DNA of 64,000 nt from Lojkania enalia (lineage: Eukaryota; Ascomycota; Dothideomycetes; Pleosporales), in contig ML986611.1 in the NCBI GenBank assembly GCA_010094045.1, positions 62,001 to 126,000 on the forward strand, read 5' to 3'. A program made the position numbers and the translations under genes. Below the pieces are notes generated by a model, which saw nothing but the letters and a program-made list of their open reading frames with translations, searched no databases and had not been told where the DNA came from. Below are positions 23,830 to 35,590 of the stretch, piece after piece. Positions within the stretch are counted from its first letter, which is position 1. Every line of letters begins with the position of its first letter.

Positions 23830-25721
23830 GTTGTGAATAGAACGTATGACAGAAATGCAGAGAGGACCGTTGAGTGGGCCCAACCTAGATATATGTATAT
23901 TTCAGTCATTGCCGCTCTGGGATCCAACTGCTTCTTGACCTCTGGTCTCTCTACCCCTGTTTAACCATGTGCAATCCGTGTTTGTCTCGGCTGCAGATCA
24001 CTTTCAACAGCTCTTCGTTTCTCATCCTATGCACCGGCAGATAAGCGCCGGTAATTATGTGCCCCAGCATTTCAGAATTACGTCCGTCAGACGCAGCAAA
24101 TGAAACGATTAGTGACAGGGATGCTTTTGTAATAGAATGGTGGGTGTGGATCAACCGATATAGAGGCGAATTTGAGCTTAATATATTCCGTAGATATCAG
24201 CCGCCTCGCTAAAGTATGGACAAGGGTATGCATGGCGTAGGTCTGGGATCTCCCCACTACTTGAAGCCCACAAACAAGCCCTTTTTCCGGGCTTGAAGAC
24301 TGCTTCATTCCTATTATTTTTAAATGTGGTGCTCCTTCATACATAATCTGATTGGCAAGGGAGCTTGCTGGTCGCTTCGGTTTAGAGATAGGCCACGTCT
24401 AGAAGTAGACAATCCCTTGAAATAAACTTTCGGAAGTTGGACTATTCAACCCCACATTGCGATCACTTGGCTTTCAAATTCGGATTTACCCCAGACCAGT
24501 CATGTTCTTAGTTCGGGCTTGGCCGGAAACACTGCACTTGGCGTCAGTGTTACGCGCCAAATGCGCCACGAGCCTTTGCACCTATAGTCGTTGTTCAAGT
24601 TGAAATCTCCCTACTCTCGCTATACTAAGTTCCTGGACTGATGGGATAAGTCTTCACTCTAAAACCTTTCGTCCTGAAAATATCATATACTTTGACTCCC
24701 TCCAGCGATTACAACTTGATCTGCCACTCCCACGCGGCTTTCATATATCATTGATGCCTAACAGTACCGTAACTATCACCATAATATCCTAATACTCGCC
24801 GAACATTTCCATCACGATGAATCTTCTACCCGTTACTCGCCGAACATCGCAATCAACACCAATACCACAATCCCATTCCTCGCCGAACTATCCATAGGGC
24901 CAAGCGGCTCCCAATCTGCAATAACGCTACTGCAGAGGCCTGATTCAAAACAATATACAATTTCCCTTTCGAGATTCAACCACGTTGCTGACAACTCTGC
25001 CCCACGGGTTACCAATTTAACCATCTAGAACGTGGGCGCGCCCCACGGTCCCTTAGCGACGTTGGGCTGGTTTTCGGCTCTTAACAACCTGGGTCAGGAG
25101 ATGGAGGGGAGATATATGGCGTCCATGACATCAGAATGCGCTGGTATTCTTTCGATTTAATTAGGATATGGCCGGAATGATTGAGGGAACTTTTCAAAGA
25201 TACGACGATGCTTCGTGGATTCGGAAAAGTGATGTGAGCTGTGTAGGATTTGAGGAGCTTAGAATATGTAGATGAAGTCCTCTTGGCAGGCATTAACATA
25301 ATTGAAATAACATCTGCATGTTGTCGAGTCGTGGTTTCCATGTAGTGGGCCATTTCGCAAGTCTAAGGGACCATATATCTGATCGGATACTCAACTGCAA
25401 GCCCTTGTTATGATGTATCAAGTCACCTTTCGAGCCTAAATTCTAGTTTTTGACATAACTTGGAATGTAAATCTATTAATTAAAGTAACTCTGCACTCCC
25501 AATATCTTCATTTGATTTATGCGTTCGTCGAGAATCGTTCGATGAAGAGTGAACTGGAACGAAATAATGCAATCTAAATCTTGTAGATCCAACAGCTACT
25601 CCAATGATTGTATATACATCCTATTTTTTCAATGCTGAATGATCTTCGGTTACGAGGATTTAAACACCTCAAAATAGCGGGAAATTATCACATGTCAGAA
25701 CTTGTGGACTTTCGTCATATC
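23830..25721. other. Intergenic; short degenerate repeat at 24796-24890
   Basis: No gene recognised. TCGCCGAAC recurs at about 24796, 24837 and 24879 with spacing of about 41, a weak tandem array. A 90-codon minus frame at 25353-25081 has no recognisable motif and is left out. Confidence 0.4.
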
Positions 25722-26381
25722 TCACAACGCAACAACAGCCGCAGCACCCGCCAAAGCTAACAACGCACTCCCTTCAACATTAACTCGATAAGCTGCATTA
25801 GTAGGCTTGGTAGTCGCTCCAGAGCCCGAAAGACCGCTCGTAGCACTACCTATTGAAGCAGGAGCGCCCGTTTCCCCGGCACTCGTGGCCGTCGCACTCG
25901 CCTGGCTCGGAGCGGCGTCCGAGTTCTGTGTTCTACCCGTGGCACTTAATTTCTCTTCACCCGCAGTGATTGTCGCAGTGAAGAAATCGACATCCGAGCC
26001 ACTCAACACTCCCGAAGTCTGACCAGGGTCATTCGCATTAGGGCCACCCATAGAGATATCGCACGCCATCTGCGTTTTCGCGGTATCATGATCACAGGAG
26101 AAAGCCATTGTGAATTCGTCCGGTATAGACATAGTCGCCTCGTAAATAGTCGTCGAGATAACAGAGTAATCGAAATGTGGGCCAAAACCGCAGTCGGAGG
26201 CATCGAGGTCCGTGGGACAGGCAAGCGAGAGGACGGTTGTGGAGGGATTGGCGGATACGATGGAGGCAAGGACCGGATAGTCAAGGTCGCTGCCACTAAG
26301 GCCTGGGTAGAACCATTGCATTGTCTGCTTTTGAGCGATAGCCAGGCTGGCATATAAAGAAAGAGTGATTAAATGGCGCAT
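25722..26381 (-). CDS. Small secreted Ser/Thr-rich protein with GPI-anchor signal
   Basis: Single exon of 219 residues. Signal peptide MRHLITLSLYASLAIA, then a mature region with four Cys (SLACPTDLDASDCGF, FSCDHDTAKTQMAC) that could form two disulfides. From about residue 150 there is a Ser/Thr/Ala/Gly-rich spacer. A hydrophobic C-terminus (GSALLALAGAAAVVAL) preceded by small residues fits a GPI attachment signal. Cell-wall or plasma-membrane surface protein of unknown role; similar architecture is common in ascomycetes. Confidence 0.85.
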   Translation of the reverse strand: MRHLITLSLYASLAIAQKQTMQWFYPGLSGSDLDYPVLASIVSANPSTTVLSLACPTDLDASDCGFGPHFDYSVISTTIYEATMSIPDEFTMAFSCDHDTAKTQMACDISMGGPNANDPGQTSGVLSGSDVDFFTATITAGEEKLSATGRTQNSDAAPSQASATATSAGETGAPASIGSATSGLSGSGATTKPTNAAYRVNVEGSALLALAGAAAVVAL

Positions 26382-27405
26382 TGTAAATGATGGGATCTAG
26401 AGAGGGTGGGGATATTTGATTATGCCAAGGACCCAATAGGCACCGGAGTAGATAAATCGAAAGAATGTATGGAATTTGAGTGGAAAAGAGCGACTGATAA
26501 AAAGAAGTGTAAGTTTGTGGAGAGCGGAAGGGGCGTAATTAAAAAGGGTCTATCGTCCATTGGGAAGCTTGCTCAAAGCTTAGCCTGGTACTTGCGCACG
26601 ATCTAAATCGGTTCGGCGTTAGTCCAGGGGTTTCTGGTGCTTCCGAAGCGAGCCGTCCCGTGTCTAGAAAGGCCCTACGTTGCCAGGAGTGGAGACCCTG
26701 CCTATACCCGCTTTCTACCCCACGGCACGTATGTAGTCGAGAGCGCATATATCTAGGGTTGAGAAAGTGGGGTCTGGAGAAGAGGGAAGTTAGAGTCTGG
26801 TTAGCATATATTTTCTCGCCATCGCGCCCCAATTTTGAAGTGAAGCGGAAAGGTCGATTAGTCTGGGTCACTCAACTGTCTTTGAAAGAAATTCGGATTT
26901 AGACCTATACACATCAGTCCGTCTATTAGCAATATTTTCGATGCTCGTTAGGGTGTTGAAAAATCTGGCTTCAAAGCAAGGCATCAGGCGCGAAGCTTCC
27001 TTTAACGAACTTTAGGTGGTGTAAAGCTAGGCGCCAAGGCGATGGGAATTTGAGGCTGATCATCGAGAATCTGATAAAGATTCGACGAGTTTCTTCGTTC
27101 GACGCTTGGGTAGAAAGTCCAAAGTTCGACGCTACCATATATGTAGGGCAACTATGTATCGTAGAACTGCGTTTCAGATTCTGTGCGGGATGTAGAGATT
27201 GAGAGGAATCTACGGTCATGAGGGGTCTTTCAGCGGGGTAGACGCCGCTAACCTATTTCGATATGCTACACCTGAACAGGGTGCACTTGTTTGTTTGCAT
27301 TATCGCCTGCTTCCCTCCAGCAATCATATATCCCTATTCGGCTTCACTATAACGACAAATCGCACCCACCACCCATCCTTTGTCCCTTCCAGGATCTGCC
27401 TCCAA
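26382..27405. other. Intergenic between surface-protein and EthD-like genes (divergent)
   Basis: About 1 kb upstream of both flanking genes, which point away from each other, so it holds two promoters. No gene recognised; a short hydrophilic frame at 26406-26606 is probably chance. Confidence 0.35.
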
Positions 27406-28197
27406 ATGGCCATGCTGAACCCAACACTCCACAGCCAAGCCATCCTTATCCTCTGGGGCAGCATCAATAGCCAGCAAACCGACGAAGCTCGCCTGAACCG
27501 CTGGTGGACGCACGAGCACTTACCAGAGCGTCTCGCCCTTCCAGGCTTCAACCGCGCGCGACGCTACTGCAGTGCCGCTCAAGACGGAACCAGAAAATAT
27601 CTCGCTTGTTATGAAGTCTCCGAGCTGGAGGACCTCAAATCGGACGCGTATATGCATTCCCTCAACACCCCGACACTGATGACAGAAGAATTTATGCCGT
27701 GCCTGGCCGCGATGAATCGATTAGCTTGTTCTGTGATACGTTCTCGGTGCTCGTTAACCGATCCGCGGGTCCAAAACGGCGCATTGGGGAATCGGATGAG
27801 CGTCGTTGTGTTTCTTCCACCACCAGAAACAGTTGAATCAGAAAATGACTTTATCACAAGAATTGCTGAGCTGTTTTGGTACAGAGCTCTTAGCCATCCT
27901 GATGTTCTAAGTTTCAATTTGCTGCGCCATGATGAGGAGGTTAGTCGGGTAGGAAGTACGAGCAAATCCTACTACGGGGTCGGATTCAAGGGACAAGATG
28001 GTACAGAAGGTGGAGGGGCGAATAAGTATGTAGTTCTGATAGAACATGTAGTGCCGCCTTTGTCCGCGGCGCTGGAGATTGGGGAAGCAGGCAAGGAGTT
28101 CTGCCGACAGATTACTACTTCCGGGGCTCGGGAGGTGTCGGTCATGGAGTTTCAGCTACTCTGCTCGATGGATTCGAGTGCTAGTGCTGTGGGATAG
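27406..28197 (+). CDS. EthD-like dimeric alpha/beta-barrel protein
   Basis: Single exon, 263 residues from ATG 27406; the frame is open upstream to 27199 but lacks a better start. Two ferredoxin-like halves are visible. The first is SQAILILWGSINSQQTDEARLNRWWTHEHLPERLALPGF (read as LNRWWTHEHLPERLALPGF), the pattern of fungal EthD-like or DUF proteins where a small acid/His pair follows the first strand. The second starts RMSVVVFLPPPETVE. No signal peptide. Likely cytosolic small-molecule binding or degradation protein; function is not established. Confidence 0.7.
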   Translation: MAMLNPTLHSQAILILWGSINSQQTDEARLNRWWTHEHLPERLALPGFNRARRYCSAAQDGTRKYLACYEVSELEDLKSDAYMHSLNTPTLMTEEFMPCLAAMNRLACSVIRSRCSLTDPRVQNGALGNRMSVVVFLPPPETVESENDFITRIAELFWYRALSHPDVLSFNLLRHDEEVSRVGSTSKSYYGVGFKGQDGTEGGGANKYVVLIEHVVPPLSAALEIGEAGKEFCRQITTSGAREVSVMEFQLLCSMDSSASAVG

Positions 28198-28456
28198 AGA
28201 CACAGATGCTCCTTGCTCAGATATGATCCAAAGGCTATCTTTTTCGGTGGCAAATTAATGAATTACAGAATGTAGAACCAAGTCCTACAAATGCAAACAT
28301 CCTAAAACTACCTGCAATTAGGCACATCACCCAGGTCTTAGCTTGGGTGCCCGCAATACATCTCCAACCCTACCCCAAGGAACTATTATAATTGCCATAC
28401 AAAACCAACCAACCGAACACTCAACCTATCACTTAAATATCTCTCCGTGCTCTAAT

Positions 28457-29378
28457 TTATACAAGATACGCAACGAGACCAAGAACTCCTCCAAGACCTG
28501 CGGGAATATTCACAGAAACCGCCGCGCCCGTATATATAGGGAGACCTGTCGAAGAGATTCCACTTCCGCTCGAGGCCGGCACGCTCGAGGACTCCATTCC
28601 GGGCGGGGGTGGCGCGTACGGTGATGATGGGGTGGGATAAGGGGGCATAGGTGTATCAGAGATAGAAGGAGAAGATGAGCTAACGGGAGGAGGAGCACTT
28701 GATGAAGGGGGTGCATAACTAGGTGTGCCAGATGAAACTGGGATCGTAGAGGAAGACGTGCTAGACGGGGCGGGAGCTGGGGAAGTGAGACTACTCGGTG
28801 GGAGCGGAGCTGCAGAGGTAGATGGACTAGGAAGACTGGGAACGGGAGACGTGGGAGGACCGTATGATGGCAAGGGGATGGTGCTGGATTTGGTGATGGT
28901 TACGGTTAATGTGGAGGTGATCTTGATGCAGTCTGTTGTTGTCGGTGCAGGAGCATATCCGCCGGAGGCTATGCCATCGTTAACGCTAATCGTTTAAATG
29001 AATCTTTGAGAAATATGACTTACAAGTCTCAATAGGATCCGGTGGAGTTGGAGGGGGCCCGTAACTATCTCCAGCTGCAGCCCTGACTAGAAAACGGTCT
29101 GCGCTCTCAATTGGGACACCGAAGGCTGCACATGCCTGCATTATTCCCGCGGGGACCCTGAGTTGGTCTTCTCGATTGCAAGATTGTTCAATGCATAGCC
29201 TAGAAGATTCCTTGAGCTCTTCGTGATGTCGGCAGACGCAGCGGTCGTTATAAAGATTGCAGGGTAGTCCGCTAACTGCCTCACCGAGACATGGGATTGC
29301 GCACGGAGGGATGAGGCCTTCCTCTTGAGTAGATGCCGCCACAGCCAAGGCAATGATGATGAAAAGAATCATCGTCAT
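28457..29378 (-). CDS. CFEM-domain surface protein
   Basis: Exons 29378-29024 and 28968-28457 with a GTAAGTC...GCATAG intron give 288 residues. Signal peptide residues 1-16. The CFEM module has eight Cys at 26, 30, 40, 47, 49, 62, 67 and 83, with Asp45 in NDRCVC, the residue used as axial haem ligand in Csa2-type CFEM proteins. After the intron comes a Pro/Ser/Thr-rich stalk of about 150 residues. The C-terminus (SVNIPAGLGGVLGLVAYLV) fits a GPI signal. Roles known for the family are haem/iron capture and cell-wall or host-surface interaction; the precise one here is not known. Confidence 0.9.
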
Positions 29379-30624
29379 CGTGAATTTATAGTAAGATAAC
29401 AGGTATTGTGTTGCGTAGATATCGAACGGAAGTGTGAAAGTGTTTCCTGTAAAGACCGACTATGAAGACGGAAGAGGCTGAAGGAGCAAGACCAAATGTC
29501 TCACCGGACAGCGTGACTGTTTATATATGCCAAATTCTACCGTTGTGTCGTCTGAGCCCTCGACATTCACAAGAGTCACCCAACTCTCTCTACCGTCCTC
29601 CTAATTATCGGAAATTGGCTATTGAACGTGAATAGTCACAGAAACGTAATACACAACGCTTGCCAATTGCGAGAGAACGAGTCACATGTTTCACAGGCAA
29701 ACAGAATATTGTCTCACATTGTAGTATACGGTGCGAAAATTGGCTTAGCGCAGGCTTATGATATATATGAATTTTGGGTTCTGTGTCGTGAGCGGCGACA
29801 GTGAGCATGGTTGGAGCGAAACAGCTGATATGATCTCCAAGCAAGGGGCCCGCGTGGATATATATCCATGTGGAAATATTGCTCATTGGCTGACCCGCAT
29901 GCACACAAGCAATCCGTTGTTAGACGTCTCACAAAGGCCCCTGAGCACATACCGCACAGGAACGCATTCTGGTGCAACGAGCATTTTCATGTCCCACATG
30001 GCGGCATTTTCATTTGCGCACAGATTAGTTAGCTCTGGTGAACCTTTAGAGACGCTTCCATTCATAGTCCGATTTTTGTCTGCAAGATTTTGGCTGTCAC
30101 CCTACGCGCCAGAGTCAGACGGTGCTAATTTGAAAATATTAGAAATTGTCATATCAGCAATTAACTAGTGTATGCTATATGATTCGATTCGCGGCATATC
30201 TATGACTATTGGTAAAATTCGACGGTTTGGTGCAGTTGAATCTGGGGACCCAGTGAATCGCAAACGCGGCAAACGGTAGGGGGGCCGCCACATGGAAAGC
30301 ACGCATTTCCAACTGCAAGCCACCCATGAACTCAGTTTTGATTGAATTTCGATCTCGCGACGATAAAATGGTGGGCGGCGAATAGAACACTGGTACGTTA
30401 ATAGCGAAAGCTGCACTGAAATTCCTACTGCGCACAAATCGCAATGTTCCTTCAATTCCCCCATTCCTCAGCTTCCCCTATTCCTTCTTTCCTTTTTGGG
30501 CAAAGCCCATTCTATCGGAGCGTGATGACGTTCTACACGCGAAATGGTCCAAATTCTGCGTTTCCAACAGCGTCGCAAACGGCCGCCAGCGTCACCCAAG
30601 CGAATGTGGCGCTTAGAATGGATT
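29379..30624. other. Intergenic, nothing recognised
   Basis: Promoter of the CFEM gene and the 3' flank of the mannosidase gene. Open frames at 29605-30465 on both strands have no motifs. Confidence 0.4.
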
Positions 30625-32378
30625 TTAATTTGATGCAACCATGGTCCTTAGTGGATGTGCTTGAGTGCTAAAGACCCATTCCATATTCTCGTCACTCAAC
30701 ACCTGCCATGGCTTATCCTACCTTAAGATTAATTTAATTATTCCCAAATTACCTAGGCGGCTACTTACGTCGAGATGTATTATATAGGCATACATGAACA
30801 CCTCGGAAAGGACATAGCTACTCATCCAATCCCGTCGACCGTGACTGTCCTCTACCCGCATCTTCGCATTGACGTCTTCCAGCTCAGCAAACCCGCTGCC
30901 AGCCTTGCACCACTTGATAACGTTATTCACGATTCGCCAAGATATGTCCCGATATTTCTCATCTTTTGTCGCGCGATATGCGTAGTAGAGACTCTCAAGG
31001 ACCTCAGGTCGAAGAAGGTAATTAGAATTCGTCATCCAGTACCCAGCCCTTTCCACAAACCCAGATTTAACTTGATTAGCATACTCCTCGGGCACCTTAC
31101 ACACGTCATCCCGAGTCTCTTGCCCTGTGTCGCATGTCGCCGGGATCCATGAAAAGCCCTCGGGTCCAATGCTAGTTTCGGTTGCTGCATAGATCTTGAC
31201 ATATGTATCCACGAGCTCGAGCCCGAAATTCAGGAATCGCCTCTCTCCTGTCACCATTCCGCCTAAGATGAAGCTTGCTGCAGCAAACATACCGCTATGA
31301 TCTTGCCGATATAACAAATCAGCGCCATTAAAGTCAGCAAGGAATGTCAGATCTATCCGTCCTTTCGGATGGCTCGCTAAATGCTGTATTGTAGAGTCTG
31401 CTGCTACTACCCATTTTTCTCTAAAAAGGCCAAATCTATCCGGGTCGTATATCGACAATTTCAGGAGCATCTCATAGAGTCCGCCGCCGGCGTGCGACCA
31501 GCCGCCGATGTCGGTCGTGTTGAATAGGCCGGTCTTGAGATCCAAATGCTTAGGGAAAAGGCCGGGGTAAGATGAGGGGACCTCGGGATGTGGATTAAGA
31601 ATTGGATCCATTGACTTGAGCACCATCCGTCTGTAAGTCTGATCGCCAGTTTTGTCAGAAAGCCGTGCCCATTCAAGCAGCAGACCAGAGAGCGCGGTGA
31701 TGTCATTGTTCCCAGTACGTGTGATTTCTCCGCTCGTCAGGTTCATGAAATTCGTATTGATGCCTTTCGGGGTCCCGAAACTTGGCGATAGGAATTCGGC
31801 TAGAGCTTTTGCCTGGAGCACAAGCGCGTCGAGTTTAGGGGCAATTTCTTGCGTTATTAGGTGTTTATGAGTGATTGTTAAGAGATCATGCGCCGAAAGC
31901 ATTGCTCCTAGATACCGGATTGTTGAGCCAAAGATTGCAACGCCTTCATATGATACGTGATGCCAGTTAATCCCTAGAATATGGTCTAGAGCAGTTTCGA
32001 CGGCTTCGGGTACTTCGAGTAAAATAGCTGCCGTGAGAGCATCTACGGCCGTTGCTCCCCAGCCACTACTGAATTGAAGTAAGCGCACGAATAAAATGAC
32101 AATTTGAATGTTCTATTGACTCACCGATCATCAAAGACTGTGTTGCTCAATGGTCTCAACGTATCATGTGGATAGCCAAACCTTTGATAGCCCTCCCATC
32201 CATGCACAAAAGCCCGTCTTACTAGGGCAGCACGCTCTTTCGAATCCGTAATCTTTTCCACACCATCAATAAAGTCCTCCCCATCACGACGGACTCCGTA
32301 GCCCTGCCAAAGAAGAAATACAAGACCCAAGAGAGAAGCAGTCTGGATGATTCGTGTCAACAACCTAGCCGACATCAT
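30625..32378 (-). CDS. GH47 alpha-1,2-mannosidase, type II membrane protein
   Basis: Exons 32378-32125, 32068-30769 and 30702-30625 give 543 residues. The last exon is only 25 codons but carries the family ending EWVFSTQAHPLRT, so the shorter stop at 30718 is not the true end. N-terminal ATG (MMSARLLTRIIQTASLLGLVFLLW) is a signal-anchor. GH47 landmarks: FVHGWEGYQRFGYPHDTLRPLS, then SGWGATAVDALTAAIL across intron 1, and WMSSYVLSEVFMYAYIIHLD before intron 2. It trims alpha-1,2-mannose from N-glycans in the ER or Golgi. Sequence is somewhat divergent from the housekeeping ER enzyme, so it may be one of the extra fungal paralogues. Confidence 0.9.
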
Positions 32379-33064
32379 CTCGAAGCAACACAAGCCACGA
32401 ATCCAAGTGAGAGGGAGATAATGATGAATCCCCCATGCTTAAAGGAACGACTGGATGAGGAAGTATGTCGCGTGCTACCCCTTTTTCGTCTTTTCTTCTG
32501 ATGCAGGGCGTATTGTGGCTTGACGCCCCAAGCGAGTGGCGCGGCTGAGGTGGGGCAGGCTATCGATACGATATCGTGTAAGGCTAAATGGGGAGTCCTA
32601 TGAGAGGCTCCATGAATGGCAAACATCGAACTCTTTGCGAGATACACATCTGCGCTACATAATACCTGAGATATCTCAGGTAATTCCTACTATCCCTTTG
32701 GCAGCGATGGGGGAAGTTAATGTACAGGAACGCATATTTGTGGCATGGTTCTCCCAAATCACGTTGAAGTAGGAGTATCAACGTCCGCTCCCACATTTTC
32801 TGGCACCCGGATACCGATCTCGACGGGGAATTCGCCATATACTACTTCTCGCTATTTCCCAGGCTGTAGTAGTGTTGATTGTAGCATTGCGAATCAACCC
32901 ATGGCCGTAACAACACATAATCGGCATAACGCTAATCAGCTTACGGCTGAAAGATCAAGCAACGGCTATGAAGATTTCGTTTAGGTACTATTATTCGGCT
33001 TGTCTTCTGTCCACAGAGAATACTGTATGCGATAACATCGACCGATACTCACCATATATAATTC
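32379..33064. other. Intergenic between mannosidase and nucleotidyltransferase-like genes
   Basis: Shared upstream region of two divergent genes. No gene recognised. Confidence 0.35.
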
Positions 33065-33160
33065 TGTAAAGTATCAGGGTAGACGAGGAGAACTGTGTTG
33101 ATTGATATCTATAGAGGATCAAGGCTATTTACACCGTCTGTTCCAGGTATCACATGATAG
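33065..33160 (+). repeat. Dispersed 100-bp repeat, copy 2
   Basis: Begins TGTAAAGTATCAGGGTAGA; partner of 20499-20598. It covers the first codons of the open frame at 33102 (reading DQGYLHRLFQVS), so the shared sequence is at least partly coding here. Confidence 0.85.
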
Positions 33161-33875
33161 CCATCTGTTTATTCTGGTGGGGTGCCCCGCGCAACGATGG
33201 ATGGGCTCTGCGGGGATGATAACGGGCAGATGCGATATGCTTGTCCGAAATGATGCACTCAAAAGCATCACTTCGAACCTGGTCAAAACTGGACACAGGA
33301 ATTTTCATGGTCCGGGTCCACAAACTCGCTGGGAACCTATTCCTTCGACTGAATGCGATGCTGACCTCGTGCTGCGCAGAACGGATGTCGAACATGAATC
33401 CGAATATCACTATCTAAGCCTCTGGTCAGAAACCACGTATCGCATCATCGTGAATGAGTTTCCCACTGTCGAAGTTCCAGATGTCTATCCCTGGCAACAT
33501 GTCCTTGTCGAAGAAAAATGGCACCCGGCTATTCATCGGGAGGATGGGTGGTGGTTTGGTCCTCGCCTTCATCCAGATACGAAAGTGCCAAACCTACCTG
33601 AACGGGCCACGCCACCTACGATCTTCTTTAAAGGGCTCCCACGAGTCAAAAGCCCATCAAACAACTACCCGATCCTAGTTCCAACCCTTCCTAGTTACCT
33701 AGATGCCATTATATACCACAAAACTCAATATCATCATTCAAAACCCGGACTTGCCTCAATTTCCTCATGGCAAATTGGAAATTTGACACGGTATCTCTAT
33801 CTAGAGTTGTCTTGTCAACAATTCCTGTCACTTAGGACATTCGGCTATTACGTCAGCTACATACTGCCTATATAG
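33102..33875 (+). CDS. Hypothetical protein resembling fungal nucleotidyltransferase-like family, N-terminus uncertain
   Basis: Open frame of 257 codons directly after a TGA at 33099; the first ATG is at 33201 (224 residues). Since residues upstream of that ATG (YLHRLFQVS, LFILVGCPAQRWMGS) look like family sequence, the real start is probably in an unplaced upstream exon, or the 5' end is truncated. TGRCDMLVRNDALKSI followed by DADLVLRRTDVEHES has the spacing of acidic residues seen in minimal nucleotidyltransferase folds. The C-terminal half (YPILVPTLPSYLDAIIYHKT, SSWQIGNLTRYLYLEL) is conserved-looking. I recall similar fungal proteins but cannot name a function. Confidence 0.5.
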   Translation: MISIEDQGYLHRLFQVSHDSHLFILVGCPAQRWMGSAGMITGRCDMLVRNDALKSITSNLVKTGHRNFHGPGPQTRWEPIPSTECDADLVLRRTDVEHESEYHYLSLWSETTYRIIVNEFPTVEVPDVYPWQHVLVEEKWHPAIHREDGWWFGPRLHPDTKVPNLPERATPPTIFFKGLPRVKSPSNNYPILVPTLPSYLDAIIYHKTQYHHSKPGLASISSWQIGNLTRYLYLELSCQQFLSLRTFGYYVSYILPI

Positions 33876-34490
33876 ACCCTCCATATCCCTCAATTCACAT
33901 CACTTTTGGCTGCCACTTCTCTCCTCGGGAATTGTGACAATTACTACTACTCATCGAATTTGAAGAATATAAGTTCATGGAAAGTTACCTTCGGAGTTAC
34001 AAAAGTAAGCCATTTTTTTATATATCAGACAACGCCAGGATCTAGATTCAAAGCGACACGAGTGAAAGAGTGGGATCCCACCAGCTACCCAGATTGGCGC
34101 GGAGCAATGAAGTAGCCTTGAACAATAAATTGAACTATATAACTTGCGAAGATGTATGAATGAATACTGACGGAAGCTGCCACTGCAGTGCGTTCTGATA
34201 TATCTATACATGTGCCGTTCACTTGCACCTTCTTAGCCCTGTTGTCAACCTAGCAGGTGCATGCTCGCAACGTCATAGATGCAATTGCCTCAACTAGCTG
34301 AACAGCAGCCCCAGATTTATTGAAAGGTGTGGTGAACATTTTGCCCTAAATATTTCTCAACTTTACCGCTCGACTCTACCTTTCTTTGATAAGCATCGGT
34401 GAAGAGTTGAACAGTATGGCAGATCCTTTCATTTCCATCACTCGTCTGCTAACATACTCTCACGGTCTCTTATTGGACATTCTTACCGCC
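33876..34490. other. Flank of the inverted-repeat island, no gene
   Basis: Short frames only. It ends at the outer edge of the left inverted repeat (AACGTCCGTCCATGCG at 34491). Confidence 0.4.
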
Positions 34491-35405
34491 AACGTCCGTC
34501 CATGCGTGCTAGAAAACCACTCGTGCGGGAAAATATGAGGGGTACTTTGACTTCAAGCGACCATAACTCTGCACACACGTCGAGCTCTACTAGTATTATA
34601 TATAAATCGTGTGCATAGCTACTATTTAAATATTTAAGACTCTTTAAACTTGTAAATTATATTATCGCTTTCTTACCTAATTTACTTAGAGCCTTCTTTT
34701 ATAGTAAAATAATGTTCGCTATAGCATCACTTTCAAGCTCTTACTACTCTATAATACTTATTAATGGCCTTATTGAATACTAGAGCCTTAATATAATACT
34801 AAGAAGTTATTATTAGCCTTGTACCTATTATAGCGTATAAATTTATATAAGGCTACTGTAAGGGTATATATACTATTCTATACCCAATGATCGGCGATAT
34901 TAATCATTCGTACCTTTTGGTTGTAGTAGCGCAGTGGTGTAGAGCCGTACTTCTGACAGCTACTACCCTAAGTAGTACTTCTAATTAAACTAACTATAAA
35001 TCTTAGCTAGTATAAGATAATTATATATCTATATAGTTATTAAGCCTATGACTATATAGGATTCTTAGTAGGTAAGCCGCCTTTAGCCCCGCAGTATTAT
35101 AGTTCCCGCTAAACCTTAGCTATACCTCTAGTCAACCGACTCAACTCGCTGAAAACAGCTATAGAATTCGCTGCCTTATAAGGTCTATGCTAGAGCGGCT
35201 CGACTGTCCTCTCTGCTAGTGGTAGCAACTACAAGTATCATGTCACATAGGTTGTACCTCATAACGATTGCTAAGCGAAGTAAGTTAATGTACTTTAGTA
35301 ATACTTTTTTTTGTGCTACATCTAGCCTACTGCTTTAGAGACAATCTGCTCGCTAAGTTCCATAGCCTCTAATCGCCATGTTGTAAGAGCTTCGCAAGGT
35401 GATAT
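34491..35405 (+). repeat. Left inverted repeat, RIP-mutated
   Basis: AT-rich, full of TAA/TAG in all frames. It is the reverse complement of the repeat at 44965-45839. It contains a nested insertion at 34858-34958. The inner end is near TGTTGTAAGAGCTTCGCAAGG. Confidence 0.85.
34852..34964. mobile_element. 101-bp nested insertion with GCTACT target duplication
   Basis: 34858-34958 is absent from the right inverted repeat (empty site near 45460). GCTACT stands on both sides (34852-34857, 34959-34964). The insert contains TAGCGCAGTGG at 34927-34937, which fits the tRNA/SINE A-box, but I see no B-box after it. A short SINE-like or MITE-like element is possible. Confidence 0.6.
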
Positions 35406-35590
35406 AAAAGTAGTGACAAAGACTGCGGCGGGGCAAGGCGAGGCAAGCATAGTCAGGCTCGTGCTTGGTGAGTCTCCCGCCTTCAGCCTTGCGTCTGATC
35501 CAGGTGACTGCCCGAGATCTCCTGGCTGAGGGCCAGCTAAAGCTTCGCTGCAGAAACTGTCGCTAATGCATACTCCGCTGCGACAGCACC

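Noticed and set aside
24796..24890. CRISPR-like or regulatory array of TCGCCGAAC
   Set aside because: Three imperfect units in a eukaryotic intergenic region; a weak tandem duplication is the simpler reading.
34920..34975. Possible tRNA gene
   Set aside because: Only an A-box-like string is present; no B-box, acceptor stem or cloverleaf could be folded by eye.
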